A stretch of 64,000 bases of DNA from Streptomyces sp. NBC_00353 (lineage in GTDB: Bacteria > Actinomycetota > Actinomycetes > Streptomycetales > Streptomycetaceae): NCBI RefSeq assembly GCF_036108815.1, contig NZ_CP107985.1, positions 4,712,001 through 4,776,000 of the forward strand, written 5' to 3'. The notes below the pieces were generated by a model. That model saw only the letters and a list, made by a program, of their open reading frames with translations, had not been told where the DNA came from and did no database searches. Positions 52,218 to 60,795 of this stretch are shown one piece after another; positions within the stretch are counted from its first letter, which is position 1, and the number at the start of each line of letters is the position of its first letter. A program made the translations under genes and the position numbers.

Positions 52218-52910
52218 TCAGGGGCGTACGCCCCGGTGCAGTGCCACGACACCGCCGGTGAGATTGCGCCAGGCCACCTTCGACCAGCCGGCCTTCTGCA
52301 GCAGCTGGGCGAGCCCGGACTGGTCGGGCCAGGCGCGGATGGACTCGGCGAGGTAGACGTACGCATCGGGGTTGGACGACACGGCACGCGCGACCGGCGG
52401 CAGTGCCCGCATCAGGTACTCGGTGTAGACCGTGCGGAACGGCGCCCAGGTCGGCTGCGAGAACTCGCAGATCACCACCCGGCCGCCCGGCTTGGTCACC
52501 CGGTACAGCTCGCGCAGCGCCGTATCCGTGTCCTGGACGTTGCGCAGCCCGAAGGAGATCGTCACCGCGTCGAACGTCTCGTCGCGGAACGGCAGCTTCG
52601 TGGCGTCGCCCGCGGTGAACGGCAGCCAGGCGTGCCGCTTCTTGCCCACCTGGAGCATCCCGACGGAGAAGTCGCACGGCACGACGTACGCACCGGTCGC
52701 GGCGAACGGCAGCGAGGACGTCGCCGTGCCCGCGGCCAGGTCGAGGACCTTCTCCGCCGGGCGGGCGTGCACCGCCTTCGCGACCTCCTTGCGCCACAGC
52801 CGGGCCTGGCCGAGCGACAGCACGTCATTGGTGAGGTCGTAGTTCGCCGCCACGTCGTCGAACATCGAGGCGACTTCGTGCGGCTGCTTGTCCAGGGATG
52901 CTCGGGTCAC
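52218..52910 (-). CDS. menG: Demethylmenaquinone methyltransferase (MenG/UbiE)
   Basis: 230-aa SAM-dependent methyltransferase catalysing the last step of menaquinone synthesis. UbiE signatures are MFDDVAANYDLTNDVLSLG near the N-terminus, SAM motif VLDLAAGTATSS, and RNVQDTDTALRELYRVTKPGG with VICEFSQP. GTG at 52910 (VTRASLDKQPHEVASMF) is the usual start. It lies close to mqnC and mqnA on the same strand, though not contiguous with them. Confidence 0.94.
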   Translation of the reverse strand: MTRASLDKQPHEVASMFDDVAANYDLTNDVLSLGQARLWRKEVAKAVHARPAEKVLDLAAGTATSSLPFAATGAYVVPCDFSVGMLQVGKKRHAWLPFTAGDATKLPFRDETFDAVTISFGLRNVQDTDTALRELYRVTKPGGRVVICEFSQPTWAPFRTVYTEYLMRALPPVARAVSSNPDAYVYLAESIRAWPDQSGLAQLLQKAGWSKVAWRNLTGGVVALHRGVRP

Positions 52911-53069
52911 CCACCCATTCAAGCAGCCCGGCCGACGGCGCCTCGCGCCGGTCGGCACCCGACCCGCCGGAAGCCGGCTTCGACCGTTCGGGTGCGTGGG
53001 GGCACTGCGCGTCGCGTGGAAATCCGCCGGGGCGAGAGGCGGCCCTCCACCGCCCGCCCCGGCGCGGGC

Positions 53070-54104
53070 TCACACCCCCGGGATGCCCCGGTCCTGGAAC
53101 GCCTTCCGCACGGCATCCGCCGCGCTCCCGCCGTACATCTGCTGCGCGGTCGCGATCGTCGTCAGGGCCGCGTCCTGGAAGGACGTGTCCGGCGCGAAGC
53201 CGAACTGGGCGTTGACGATGATCCGGTCGGCCTCGCGCGCGCCGAGCGCGCCGCGGATGTCGAACAGGGCCCGCGACCAGATCTCACCGTCCGCGTGCAC
53301 CTCGCCCACCTTGTCCGCGTAGGTCTTGTCGCCGTCGACGCGGCGCAGGCAGTGCGGCACGGAGGAGGTGTACGAGACGGAATCCCAGTCCGCGACGCAG
53401 CCCGGATCGGTTCTGCGCGGCCAGCCGTACTTGGAGTCCGCGTACGCGCCGACCGACACGGCCAGGTAGTCGCCCCAGGCCTCTCCGATGGACCCGGCCT
53501 CCTCCGACGTACCGAAGCCGGGAACCTGGGCGTTGTGCACGGCGTGCCCGTACTCGTGGACGATCACCTCCGCGTCCTCGGCATCGTCGACCCCGCCCTT
53601 GCCGAAGCGGATCTCGGCCTTCTTGTCGGTGAAGAAGGAGTTGTCGGCGCCCCACTGGTTGATACGGACGGGCTGGGCCCGGTCGTTGGCACCGGGCAGC
53701 TCGCTGCCGAAGCCGAGGCTCTGCAGGTACTCCTGCGCCTCGTTGACCCAGAAGTAGGCCATCACCTGCTCGAACTGGTCGTCGTTGCGGGTGTACGTGC
53801 CCGCGTCGGCGACCTTCGCGGAGGATCCGGTGTCGGATCTGATGTACGCCCACTTGCCGGAGAGCCCGCCGCTGCCGTCCAGGTTGCGCAGGGCGGCCAG
53901 GGCGTAGGCGTCGGCGGGCACGGCGGTGGCCGAGTCCTTGGCGTCGGCCAGGTTCTGGTCCCCGGAGGACTGCACGGGGTTGACCATGAAGACCCGCCCC
54001 TGCGGGGAGCCGGCGGCCGATGCCGTGACGGGGGCGGCGAGGGCGGCGAGCGCCACGGTGGCGGTGGCCGCGGCGAGCAGAACGCGGGATGTGCGGCAGG
54101 CCAT
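53070..54104 (-). CDS. Secreted zinc metalloprotease (HEYGH, fungalysin/M36-like)
   Basis: 344-aa secreted protease. Signal peptide of ~31 residues (RVLLAAATATVALAALAAP...ASAAG). Zinc motif VIVHEYGHAVHN (~residue 168), with the third ligand probably the Glu of IGEAWGDYLAVS. This order and the downstream GEIWSRALFDIRGALG resemble the M36/fungalysin or M4-like groups. There is no obvious propeptide, and the protein is short for M36. AGGAGG upstream spaces to ATG 54104; ATG 54110 lies too close. Confidence 0.87.
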   Translation of the reverse strand: MACRTSRVLLAAATATVALAALAAPVTASAAGSPQGRVFMVNPVQSSGDQNLADAKDSATAVPADAYALAALRNLDGSGGLSGKWAYIRSDTGSSAKVADAGTYTRNDDQFEQVMAYFWVNEAQEYLQSLGFGSELPGANDRAQPVRINQWGADNSFFTDKKAEIRFGKGGVDDAEDAEVIVHEYGHAVHNAQVPGFGTSEEAGSIGEAWGDYLAVSVGAYADSKYGWPRRTDPGCVADWDSVSYTSSVPHCLRRVDGDKTYADKVGEVHADGEIWSRALFDIRGALGAREADRIIVNAQFGFAPDTSFQDAALTTIATAQQMYGGSAADAVRKAFQDRGIPGV

Positions 54105-54246
54105 GAACATCCTCCTGGTGGGAGTACGTGGGCGGCGTGCGGGGGGCGGTAGTGCGCTGCGGGATCTTCCCGCACCCCGGGCCCGTGTGACCAGGGGCCC
54201 GACGTCACGGTTCGCCCCGGTCGCCCACGCCGGAACACCGCCCCGG

Positions 54247-54900
54247 TCACCGCCGCCGGTACACCAGCCGTCCGCCCAGCACCGTGGCCACGCATGTCGC
54301 CGCCCCCGCGGCGCACAGCGCCGCCTCGTCCGGTACGTCGAAGACCGCGAGGTCGGCGCGGCCACCGACGGCGAGCGGGCCGTGCGCAGAGCCGGGCAGG
54401 TCGTGCCCCTCCGCGAATGGGTCCAGGCTCGGTTCGCCGATGAGGATGCCGGGGGCGCCGACGGCCGAGACCTCCGTCAGACCCGAGCGGGCGACGGCGG
54501 TGCGCACAGCCGGGTCGTGGAACCGGCCCGCGAGGTGTGTCGTCCCGTACCGCAGCATCTGCTGCAGCCCGCGCCGTACGCTGCCCGCCCGCCGCGTCGC
54601 GTCCATCCCGTCGGCCAGCCGCTCGAACGCCTCGCCCCACAACGGCCGGTCGCCGAGCTCGTCCGCCTCGCGCGGATCGGGGTGGTAGCAGCGGGTGAGC
54701 AGCCAGAGGCCGTGCCACTGCCGCAGGCCGGGAGTGATGACGCCGGGCCACTGGCGGACGCGGGCCGTCGGATGGGCGGCCACGACGTCGTCGTACGGGC
54801 CGAGGGCGGCGATCCGGTCGCCGTCCACCGCCACCGCGCCCTGCCGGACGGCAGCCGCGCCGACCGGAACAACCAGCGGCGCGGCATGAACGGTCAGCAA
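54247..54900 (-). CDS. Short amidohydrolase-like protein lacking the usual metal ligands
   Basis: 217 aa with the N-terminal beta-sandwich of amidohydrolases (VAVDGDRIAALGPYDDVVAA, then GVITPGLRQWHGLW) and the matching C-terminal strand (LAVGGRADLAVFDVPDE, TVLGGRLVYRRR). The TIM-barrel is mostly missing: family members have ~400 residues, and the HxH motif after PGL is replaced by RQWHGLW. It begins 7 bp after the mqnC stop, so it belongs to that transcript. An intact relative, MqnX, is an aminofutalosine deaminase in other bacteria. This protein is unlikely to be an active deaminase and may be a structural or vestigial relative. Confidence 0.75.
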   Translation of the reverse strand: MLTVHAAPLVVPVGAAAVRQGAVAVDGDRIAALGPYDDVVAAHPTARVRQWPGVITPGLRQWHGLWLLTRCYHPDPREADELGDRPLWGEAFERLADGMDATRRAGSVRRGLQQMLRYGTTHLAGRFHDPAVRTAVARSGLTEVSAVGAPGILIGEPSLDPFAEGHDLPGSAHGPLAVGGRADLAVFDVPDEAALCAAGAATCVATVLGGRLVYRRR

Positions 54901-54907
54901 TGCGGCC

Positions 54908-56107
54908 TCAGTTGGCGCTCAGGAGCTTCAGCTCCGGATGCGCGGTGCCACCCTCGATCGCGGTGGACGAGATGTGCGAGACGACGCGCTCGTCGACCGG
55001 GTCGTTCGCCGGGTCGTCGTGGACGACGAGGTGCTCGTACGTCGTGGCGCGCTGCGCCGGGACGCGGCCCGCCTTGCGGATCAGATCGATGATCTCCAGC
55101 CGGTTGGAGCGGTGCTTGGCACCCGCCGAGGAGACGACGTTCTCCTCCAGCATGATCGAGCCGAGGTCGTCCGCGCCGTAGTGCAGCGACAGTTGGCCGA
55201 CCTCCTTGCCGGTGGTCAGCCAGGAGCCCTGGATGTGCGCGACGTTGTCGAGGAAGAGCCGGGCGATGGCGATCATCCGCAGGTACTCGAAGAGCGTGGC
55301 CTGCGTCCGGCCCTTCAGGTGGTTGTTCTCCGGCTGGTACGTGTACGGGATGAACGCGCGGAAGCCACCCGTCCGGTCCTGTACGTCGCGGATCATCCGC
55401 AGGTGCTCGATGCGCTCGGCGTTGGTCTCACCGGTGCCCATCAGCATGGTGGAGGTGGACTCGACACCGAGCCGGTGCGCCGCCTCCATGATCTCCAGCC
55501 AGCGCTCGCCGGACTCCTTGAGCGGGGCGATCGCCTTGCGCGGCCGGGCCGGCAGCAGTTCGGCGCCGGCTCCCGCGAAGGAGTCGAGACCGGCGGTGTG
55601 GATCCGCTGGATGGCCTCCTCGACGGAGACCTTGGAGATCCGGGCCATGTGCTCGACCTCGGAGGCGCCCAGCGAGTGGATCACCAGCTGCGGGAACGCC
55701 TTCTTGATCGCGGAGAAGTGCTCCTCGTAGTACTCGACGCCGTAGTCCGGGTGGTGTCCGCCCTGGAACATGATCTGCGTGCCGCCGAGTTCGACGGTCT
55801 CCGCGCAGCGGCGCAGGATGTCGTCGAGATCGCGGGACCAGCCCTTGGCGGTGTCCTTCGGCGCGGCGTAGAAGGCGCAGAACTTGCAGGCCGTGACGCA
55901 CACGTTGGTGTAGTTGATGTTGCGTTCGATGATGTACGTCGCGATGTGCTCCGTGCCGGCGTAACGGCGGCGGCGCACGGCGTCCGCGGCCGCACCCAGC
56001 GCGTGCAGCGGCGCCGACCGGTAGAGGTCCAGGGCCTCCTCCGGAGTGATCCGCCCGCCCTCGGCGGCTCGGTCGAGGATGGGCTGGAGGTCGGCCTTCT
56101 CGGTCAC
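54908..56107 (-). CDS. mqnC: Cyclic dehypoxanthinyl futalosine synthase (MqnC)
   Basis: 399-aa radical SAM enzyme of the futalosine menaquinone pathway, cyclising dehypoxanthine futalosine. The [4Fe-4S]/SAM motif is CVTACKFCAFYA (Cys-x3-Cys-x2-Cys) after RNINYTNV. GGTQIMFQGGHHPDYGVEYYE and the C-terminal RSNRLEIIDLIRKAGRVPAQR are typical of MqnC. Start MTEKADLQPILDRAAEGGR; GGTGACAG lies upstream. Its minus-strand neighbour downstream is the short amidohydrolase-like gene. Confidence 0.95.
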   Translation of the reverse strand: MTEKADLQPILDRAAEGGRITPEEALDLYRSAPLHALGAAADAVRRRRYAGTEHIATYIIERNINYTNVCVTACKFCAFYAAPKDTAKGWSRDLDDILRRCAETVELGGTQIMFQGGHHPDYGVEYYEEHFSAIKKAFPQLVIHSLGASEVEHMARISKVSVEEAIQRIHTAGLDSFAGAGAELLPARPRKAIAPLKESGERWLEIMEAAHRLGVESTSTMLMGTGETNAERIEHLRMIRDVQDRTGGFRAFIPYTYQPENNHLKGRTQATLFEYLRMIAIARLFLDNVAHIQGSWLTTGKEVGQLSLHYGADDLGSIMLEENVVSSAGAKHRSNRLEIIDLIRKAGRVPAQRATTYEHLVVHDDPANDPVDERVVSHISSTAIEGGTAHPELKLLSAN

Positions 56108-56179
56108 CGGGCTGTCACCTTTCGGCGGTTTTTCAACGGATCTACGGACCGGTTCAGCCTACGCCAGCCCCTGCCGGGG

Positions 56180-57949
56180 TCAGCGGCCGGACCGGCTGAG
56201 CGTGCCGTACGGCAGGCCCGCGCCCCTCTCCTCGGACCTGAAGCGCAGTGTGCCGTCGCCGGCGAGGGTGAAGACGACATCGGTGGTGGTGCTCGTGCAC
56301 AGCCCGGCGGTGTTGGGGCGGTCCGGATCGGTGCGCTCCCGGAGCGTCAGTTCCTCGGCGGTGCCCGAGGAGAGCCGGGCGATGCTGTTGCAGCTGACGC
56401 TCACTCCGAGCGTGGAGACCGTGGTGTTCATGCGGACGACGTCCGTGCCCTTCTTCCCCTCGGCGAACACGGCGGTGAGGGTGCCGTGCGGCTGTCCGGT
56501 CGTCTTCTCGGTCAGCGGCCCCTTCCAGGTGCCGACGAACGCCTTCGGCACTGCGGTGACCGGGCCCGCGCCGCCGGTGCCCGCGTCCGTCGGGGTCGAC
56601 GGCCGGGTGGCGGACGTGCTGGGCGGGGGCTTGGCCGCACCGTCGTGCTCCCCGGCGCCGCCGCCACCGCTGCCCGGCAGCAGATCGAAGAGGAAGGCGC
56701 TGCCCACGGTCACGGCGGCGAGCGCGCCCGCCACCGCGAGGGCGACGGTGCAACTGAGCCTGCGGCCGCGGTTCCGGTCGGGGCGGGCGGGCCCGGAGTC
56801 GGCGCCGACGGTGAGGGAGAAGCGCGAGTCGGGGGTGCGGGGGCCGGGCAGCCCGGCCGAGTTGTCCCCGACGGCCTCGGCCGGGTGATGCGTCCGAGGA
56901 GGGAAGGCCGGCTCGATCGGCGGCCCGAACACCCCTAGCGCACCGCCGGCCCGGCCCACGGACTGCGCCTCGTTGCCACCCGGTGTCCCGCCGGCCCGGC
57001 CGTCGAGGAACGCGTTGCTGAACGGCACCGGCCCCGACTGCACGGGCGCGTCCTGCGGCTCCAGGTCCAACAGGGCCACCGCGGCCCGGCTGAGCTCACG
57101 CACCAGGGTGCCGGGCAGCCAGCCCGCCGCCACCCGCGCGGCCGCCCCGTCCGGCGCCAGCCGCCGGGCCAGCTCCGAAGGGGTGGGCCGGAGCGCCGGG
57201 TCCTTCGCCAGACACGCGGCGATCACCTCCCGCAGCTCGCCCTCGATCTCGCCCAGCTCCGGTTCCTCGTGCACCACCTTGTAGAGGAGCACCGCCGAGG
57301 AGTCGCCGAGGAATGGGGCGAGGCCCGTCGCCGCGTACGCGAGCACCGCGCCGAGCGAGAACATGTCGGCCGCACCCGAGATGTCCAGGCCCCGGATCTG
57401 CTCCGGTGCCATGTAGCCGGGCGAGCCGACCGAGACGCCGGTGGAGGTGAGCGAGGCGGTGGCGTCGATGGCGCGGGCGATACCGAAGTCGATCAGGCGG
57501 GGGCCGTCGAGGGCGAGCAGCACGTTGGACGGCTTCACATCACGGTGGATGAGTCCCTGCCCGTGCACGGCGGCCAGCGCCTCCGCCAGTCCGGCGCCCA
57601 GGGTCCGTACCGACTGTTCGGGCAGTGGTCCGTGCTCGGCGACCGCCCCCGACAGCGGAGGCCCGGCGACATAGCCGGTGGCCACCCACGGCACGGGCGC
57701 GTCCGGATCGGCGTCCAGGACGGGCGCCGTCCACTGCGCCCCGATCCGCCGCGCCGCGTCCACCTCGAGGCGGAACCGGGCCCGGAACTGCTCGTCGAGC
57801 GCGAAGTGCGGATGGACCACCTTGACCGCGACGGTGCGTCCCCCCGCGCTGCGCCCCAGATAGACCCGGCCCATGCCGCCCGCACCGAGCCTGCCGAGCA
57901 GACGGTAGGTGCCGATGGTGAGCGGCTCGCCGGCTTCCAGCGGCTGCAT
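56180..57949 (-). CDS. Membrane Ser/Thr protein kinase (PknB-like)
   Basis: 589-aa kinase. Gly-loop RLGAGGMGRVYLGRS, Lys in TVAVKVVHPH, catalytic loop LIHRDVKPSNVLL, DFG in LIDFGIARA and activation segment SVGSPGYMAPEQI lie in the first 200 residues. After a Pro/Gly-rich region a single transmembrane span (SCTVALAVAGALAAVTVGSAFLF, ~residue 425) leads to an extracytoplasmic domain (VPKAFVGTWKGPLTEKTTG to RSEERGAGLPYGTLSRS) of about 120 residues. ATG at 57949 begins MQPLEAGEPLTIGTYRLLG. It is not linked to PASTA domains, so its ligand is unknown. Confidence 0.93.
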   Translation of the reverse strand: MQPLEAGEPLTIGTYRLLGRLGAGGMGRVYLGRSAGGRTVAVKVVHPHFALDEQFRARFRLEVDAARRIGAQWTAPVLDADPDAPVPWVATGYVAGPPLSGAVAEHGPLPEQSVRTLGAGLAEALAAVHGQGLIHRDVKPSNVLLALDGPRLIDFGIARAIDATASLTSTGVSVGSPGYMAPEQIRGLDISGAADMFSLGAVLAYAATGLAPFLGDSSAVLLYKVVHEEPELGEIEGELREVIAACLAKDPALRPTPSELARRLAPDGAAARVAAGWLPGTLVRELSRAAVALLDLEPQDAPVQSGPVPFSNAFLDGRAGGTPGGNEAQSVGRAGGALGVFGPPIEPAFPPRTHHPAEAVGDNSAGLPGPRTPDSRFSLTVGADSGPARPDRNRGRRLSCTVALAVAGALAAVTVGSAFLFDLLPGSGGGGAGEHDGAAKPPPSTSATRPSTPTDAGTGGAGPVTAVPKAFVGTWKGPLTEKTTGQPHGTLTAVFAEGKKGTDVVRMNTTVSTLGVSVSCNSIARLSSGTAEELTLRERTDPDRPNTAGLCTSTTTDVVFTLAGDGTLRFRSEERGAGLPYGTLSRSGR

Positions 57950-58318
57950 ATGGACTCCCCCTGTGGACCGGCCGGACCTCCGACCGAAGCCTAGGGGCGA
58001 AGGTCATGCGATCACAGAGAAACCATCCGCCGATTTCGCCCCTATGGGAACGAACAGCGGTTTTCGACACAGCAAAAGGCGCGAATGTGTCGTTCACTCG
58101 AACGATTCCTGGACTCAACCGGGACTCACCCCGGACGCCATCCGCTAATCGGATACGGCGTGCGGGGTGACCGGCAGCGGCATTCGCGGCATTCGCCGGA
58201 AGGGAATCCCCGGGACCGGGCAATAAATACCGGGCTATAAATAACGCCGACGCGGACGGGAAGGGCAGAAGAAGGTTCAGCATTCACCCATTGCCGGTCC
58301 CTTTCCCGTACGCACGGA
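57950..58318. other. Intergenic region between mqnA and the kinase gene
   Basis: 369 bp, upstream of the kinase and downstream of mqnA (both minus strand). It contains a short tandem GGCATTCGCGGCATTCGC (58180-58198), two AATAAATA/TATAAATAA-type AT-rich stretches (58218-58245), and a likely kinase promoter. I see no gene and no clear hairpin. Confidence 0.45.
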
Positions 58319-59197
58319 TCAGTGGTCGAGCAGCTCGACGTTCACATCCGCCGGGAAGCCGGTCGTCGGCCCCGTCCGGCGCGCGAACTCCCGTACACCC
58401 TCCAGCTGGGCCGCACCGAAGCGGAAGTCCAGCGTCGTGAAGTACCGCTCCAGCAGTTCCGCGTCGAAGACCTCCCACCGCGCCGCGGTCTCCGAGACCT
58501 TGGTGACCTCTTCCAGGGACAGGTCGCGCGAGGCGAGGAACGCCCGGTGGACCTCGTTCACCATGGCCGGGTGGGCGGCCAGGTAGTCCTTGCGGGCCGC
58601 CCAGACGGCGAAGACGAACGGCAGCCCCGTCCACTCCTTCCACATCTGCCCGAGGTCATGGACCTGCAGGCCGAGCCGCGGCGCGTCGTGCAGCGAGGCG
58701 CGCAGCGCTGCGTCGCCGATGAGCACGGCGGCGTCCGCCTCCTGCATCATCAGGCCGAGGTCGGGCGGGCAGGTGTAGTAGTCCGGCGACACCTCGTAAC
58801 GCTCGGCGAGCAGCAGCTGAGCGAGGCGGACCGAGGTGCGCGAGGTGGAGCCGAGCGCCACCCGGGCACCGTCGAGCTCCTCCAGCGGCCGCTGGGAGAC
58901 GATCACGCATGACATGACGGGCCCGTCGCAGCCGACCGCGATGTCAGGGAAGGCCACGAGCTGATCGGCGTTGCGCAGGTACTCGACCAGGGTGATGGGG
59001 CCGATGTCGAGATCACCGCGGACCAGCTGCTCGCTGAGCTTCTCCGGGGTGTCCTTCGACAGCTCCAGGTCGAGCAGGGTTCCGGTCCGTGCCAGGCCCC
59101 AGTAGAGGGGGAGACAGTTCAGGAACTGGATGTGGCCGACGCGCGGCCTGCTGCGACGGTCGTCGCCTGCTACGGGAGAGACGGTTGAATTGTCCAC
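58319..59197 (-). CDS. mqnA: Chorismate dehydratase (MqnA)
   Basis: 292-aa periplasmic-binding-protein-like enzyme of the first futalosine-pathway step, converting chorismate to 3-enolpyruvylbenzoate. Typical MqnA features are RVGHIQFLNCLPLYWGL near residue 20, GDLDIGPITLVEYLRNAD, VALGSTSRTSVRLAQLLL, and VLIGDAALRA. ATG at 59197 lies a little upstream of the conserved start; a later start would also be possible. The other pathway genes mqnB, mqnD and mqnE are absent from the window. Confidence 0.93.
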   Translation of the reverse strand: MDNSTVSPVAGDDRRSRPRVGHIQFLNCLPLYWGLARTGTLLDLELSKDTPEKLSEQLVRGDLDIGPITLVEYLRNADQLVAFPDIAVGCDGPVMSCVIVSQRPLEELDGARVALGSTSRTSVRLAQLLLAERYEVSPDYYTCPPDLGLMMQEADAAVLIGDAALRASLHDAPRLGLQVHDLGQMWKEWTGLPFVFAVWAARKDYLAAHPAMVNEVHRAFLASRDLSLEEVTKVSETAARWEVFDAELLERYFTTLDFRFGAAQLEGVREFARRTGPTTGFPADVNVELLDH

Positions 59198-59527
59198 ATC
59201 GCGAGGCTAGACCCGCGCGGGAACCCCGGCGCCACCGGGGCTCGCAGCCTCGCCCGGACCCGCTCTCCGGACCGCCTCGGACCGCTCCCCGAGCACCCCC
59301 GGGTCCCTATGTTCGTCAGCTGATCAGCACGGCTATCAAACATCCGAGTGAAGTGATCTTTCCCTCTACCCCTCCGCACATGCTGCGTGCTAGGCTCATC
59401 GCCAAGTTGCAGTTTGGTTTCCCTTGCAGTACAGAGCCTGCGGAGCATGTAACCCGCAGGCTTTTGTAGTTTTCAGACTTCTTTGCAGGTTCTGGAGCAG
59501 GGCAACCCTTTGGCCCAAGGAGGGCTT
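59198..59527. other. Intergenic region holding the cold-shock gene promoter and leader
   Basis: 330 bp between mqnA (minus) and the cold-shock gene (plus). A -10-like TAGGCT at 59389 is followed by a leader of roughly 130 bases containing the hairpin at 59436-59461. No coding frame is credible. Confidence 0.6.
59436..59465 (+). promoter_or_regulatory. Attenuator-like hairpin in the cold-shock gene leader
   Basis: GCCTGCGG (59436-59443) pairs with CCGCAGGC (59454-59461) and is followed directly by TTTTGTAGTTTT, a textbook rho-independent terminator. It lies before, not after, the cold-shock gene (start 59528), inside its transcript if the TAGGCT promoter is right. Antitermination or leader folding at low temperature is a natural reading. 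Confidence 0.65.
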
Positions 59528-59731
59528 ATGGCTACCGGAACCGTCAAGTGGTTCAACGCTGAAAAGGGCTTCGGCTTCATCGCCCAGGACGGCGGCGGCC
59601 CGGATGTCTTCGTTCACTACTCCGCGATCAACGCGTCCGGGTTCCGCTCCCTCGAGGAGAACCAGGTCGTGAACTTCGACGTCACTCAGGGGCCGAAGGG
59701 CCCGCAGGCTGAGAACGTCACCCCGGCCTAG
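59528..59731 (+). CDS. Cold-shock domain protein
   Basis: 67-aa single-stranded nucleic acid-binding protein. RNP1 is KGFGFIAQ and RNP2 is DVFVHYSAI; start MATGTVKWFNAEKGF is canonical. AAGGAGGGC is 4-7 bases upstream of ATG 59528. Acts as an RNA chaperone in the cytoplasm. Expression probably depends on the structured leader described separately. Confidence 0.97.
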   Translation: MATGTVKWFNAEKGFGFIAQDGGGPDVFVHYSAINASGFRSLEENQVVNFDVTQGPKGPQAENVTPA

Positions 59732-59897
59732 TTGCCCGGGTCGGCCGATCGCGGCCGGCATGCAGTACCCAAGGAGCCCCGCTCCTCCGCTTCGGCGGGG
59801 AACGGGGCTCCTGCCTTTTGGTGCCCCGTCGCGGTGCCGGCGCCACGGACGAGGGGTTGACCTTGACACCGTGTGAGGCCGTGCACTGGGAGACATC

Positions 59898-60725
59898 ATG
59901 TTCACCATCGGAGACTTCGCCAGGTACGGACGGGTGTCGGCCCGGATGCTGCGTCACTACGACGCCATCGGACTCCTGCCTCCCGACCGCACCGACCCCG
60001 CCACCGGCTACCGCTTCTACGGTGCCGCCCAGCTCGCCCGTCTCAACCGCATCATCGCGCTGAAGGATCTCGGCTTCACGCTCCAGCAGGTGCAGGCCGT
60101 CCTCGACGACCAGGTCGGCCCCGAGGAGTTGCGCGGAATGCTGCGGCTGCGGCAGGTGGAGCTGGAGGCTGCCATGGCGGCAGCGGCGGCGCGACTGGCA
60201 CAGGTCGAGGCGAGGCTCCGGTCGATCGAGAGCGAGGGGCACATGCCCGCTGACGAGGTTGTGGTCAAGAACGTTCCGGCCGTACGCGTGGCGGAACTGA
60301 CCGGGACGGCGGCGAGCTATCAGCCGCAGGACATCACTCCGGTGATCGGACCGCTGTACGACCGGTTGTTCCCGCTGCTGGAGGCGGCCGGGATCAGGCC
60401 CACCGGTCCCGGTGTCGCACGGTACGAGGACGCACCGGACGGCAACGGCACGATCGTCGTGCACGCCGGAGTGACGGTCTCGGTGCCGGCCGGCCCGGTC
60501 GGCGACACCGGTGTCACGGTGGTGGAGCTTCCCGCGTTCGAGGCGGCGACCATCGTCCACCGCGGCTCGATGGACGGGGTCCTGATCACCGAGCAGACGC
60601 TGGCCCGCTGGCTGGACGCCAATGGATACCGGTCGCTCGGCTACACCCGGGAGATCAATCTGGAGTGCCCCGAGGACAAGGACAAGTGGGTGACCGAGCT
60701 CCAGGAGCCGGTGACCAGGGCCTGA
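59898..60725 (+). CDS. MerR-family regulator with GyrI-like effector domain
   Basis: 275-aa regulator. N-terminal MerR helix-turn-helix (MFTIGDFARYGRVSARMLRHYDAIGLLPP) and wing (TGYRFYGAAQLARLNRI), a long coiled helix, then a C-terminal GyrI/BltR-like small-molecule domain (AVRVAELTGTAASYQPQD to YTREINLECPEDKD). Such proteins sense multiple drugs or lipophilic cations. ATG at 59898 (ATCATG) has a weak ribosome site. No target gene is adjacent in a divergent arrangement. Convergent with the amidohydrolase. Confidence 0.92.
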   Translation: MFTIGDFARYGRVSARMLRHYDAIGLLPPDRTDPATGYRFYGAAQLARLNRIIALKDLGFTLQQVQAVLDDQVGPEELRGMLRLRQVELEAAMAAAAARLAQVEARLRSIESEGHMPADEVVVKNVPAVRVAELTGTAASYQPQDITPVIGPLYDRLFPLLEAAGIRPTGPGVARYEDAPDGNGTIVVHAGVTVSVPAGPVGDTGVTVVELPAFEAATIVHRGSMDGVLITEQTLARWLDANGYRSLGYTREINLECPEDKDKWVTELQEPVTRA

Positions 60726-60728
60726 CCA

Positions 60729-60769
60729 CGGCACGCGGGGGCCCGCCGGAGACGGTGGGCCCCGTGCCG
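60729..60769. terminator. Bidirectional hairpin between the MerR gene and the amidohydrolase
   Basis: GGGGCCC (60738-60744) pairs with GGGCCCC (60757-60763), and CGGCAC (60729-60734) with GTGCCG (60764-60769), giving a 13-bp stem with a 3-base bulge between convergent genes. Confidence 0.65.
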
Positions 60770-60795
60770 TACCACCCGTCGGCGGGGTCCGCGCG

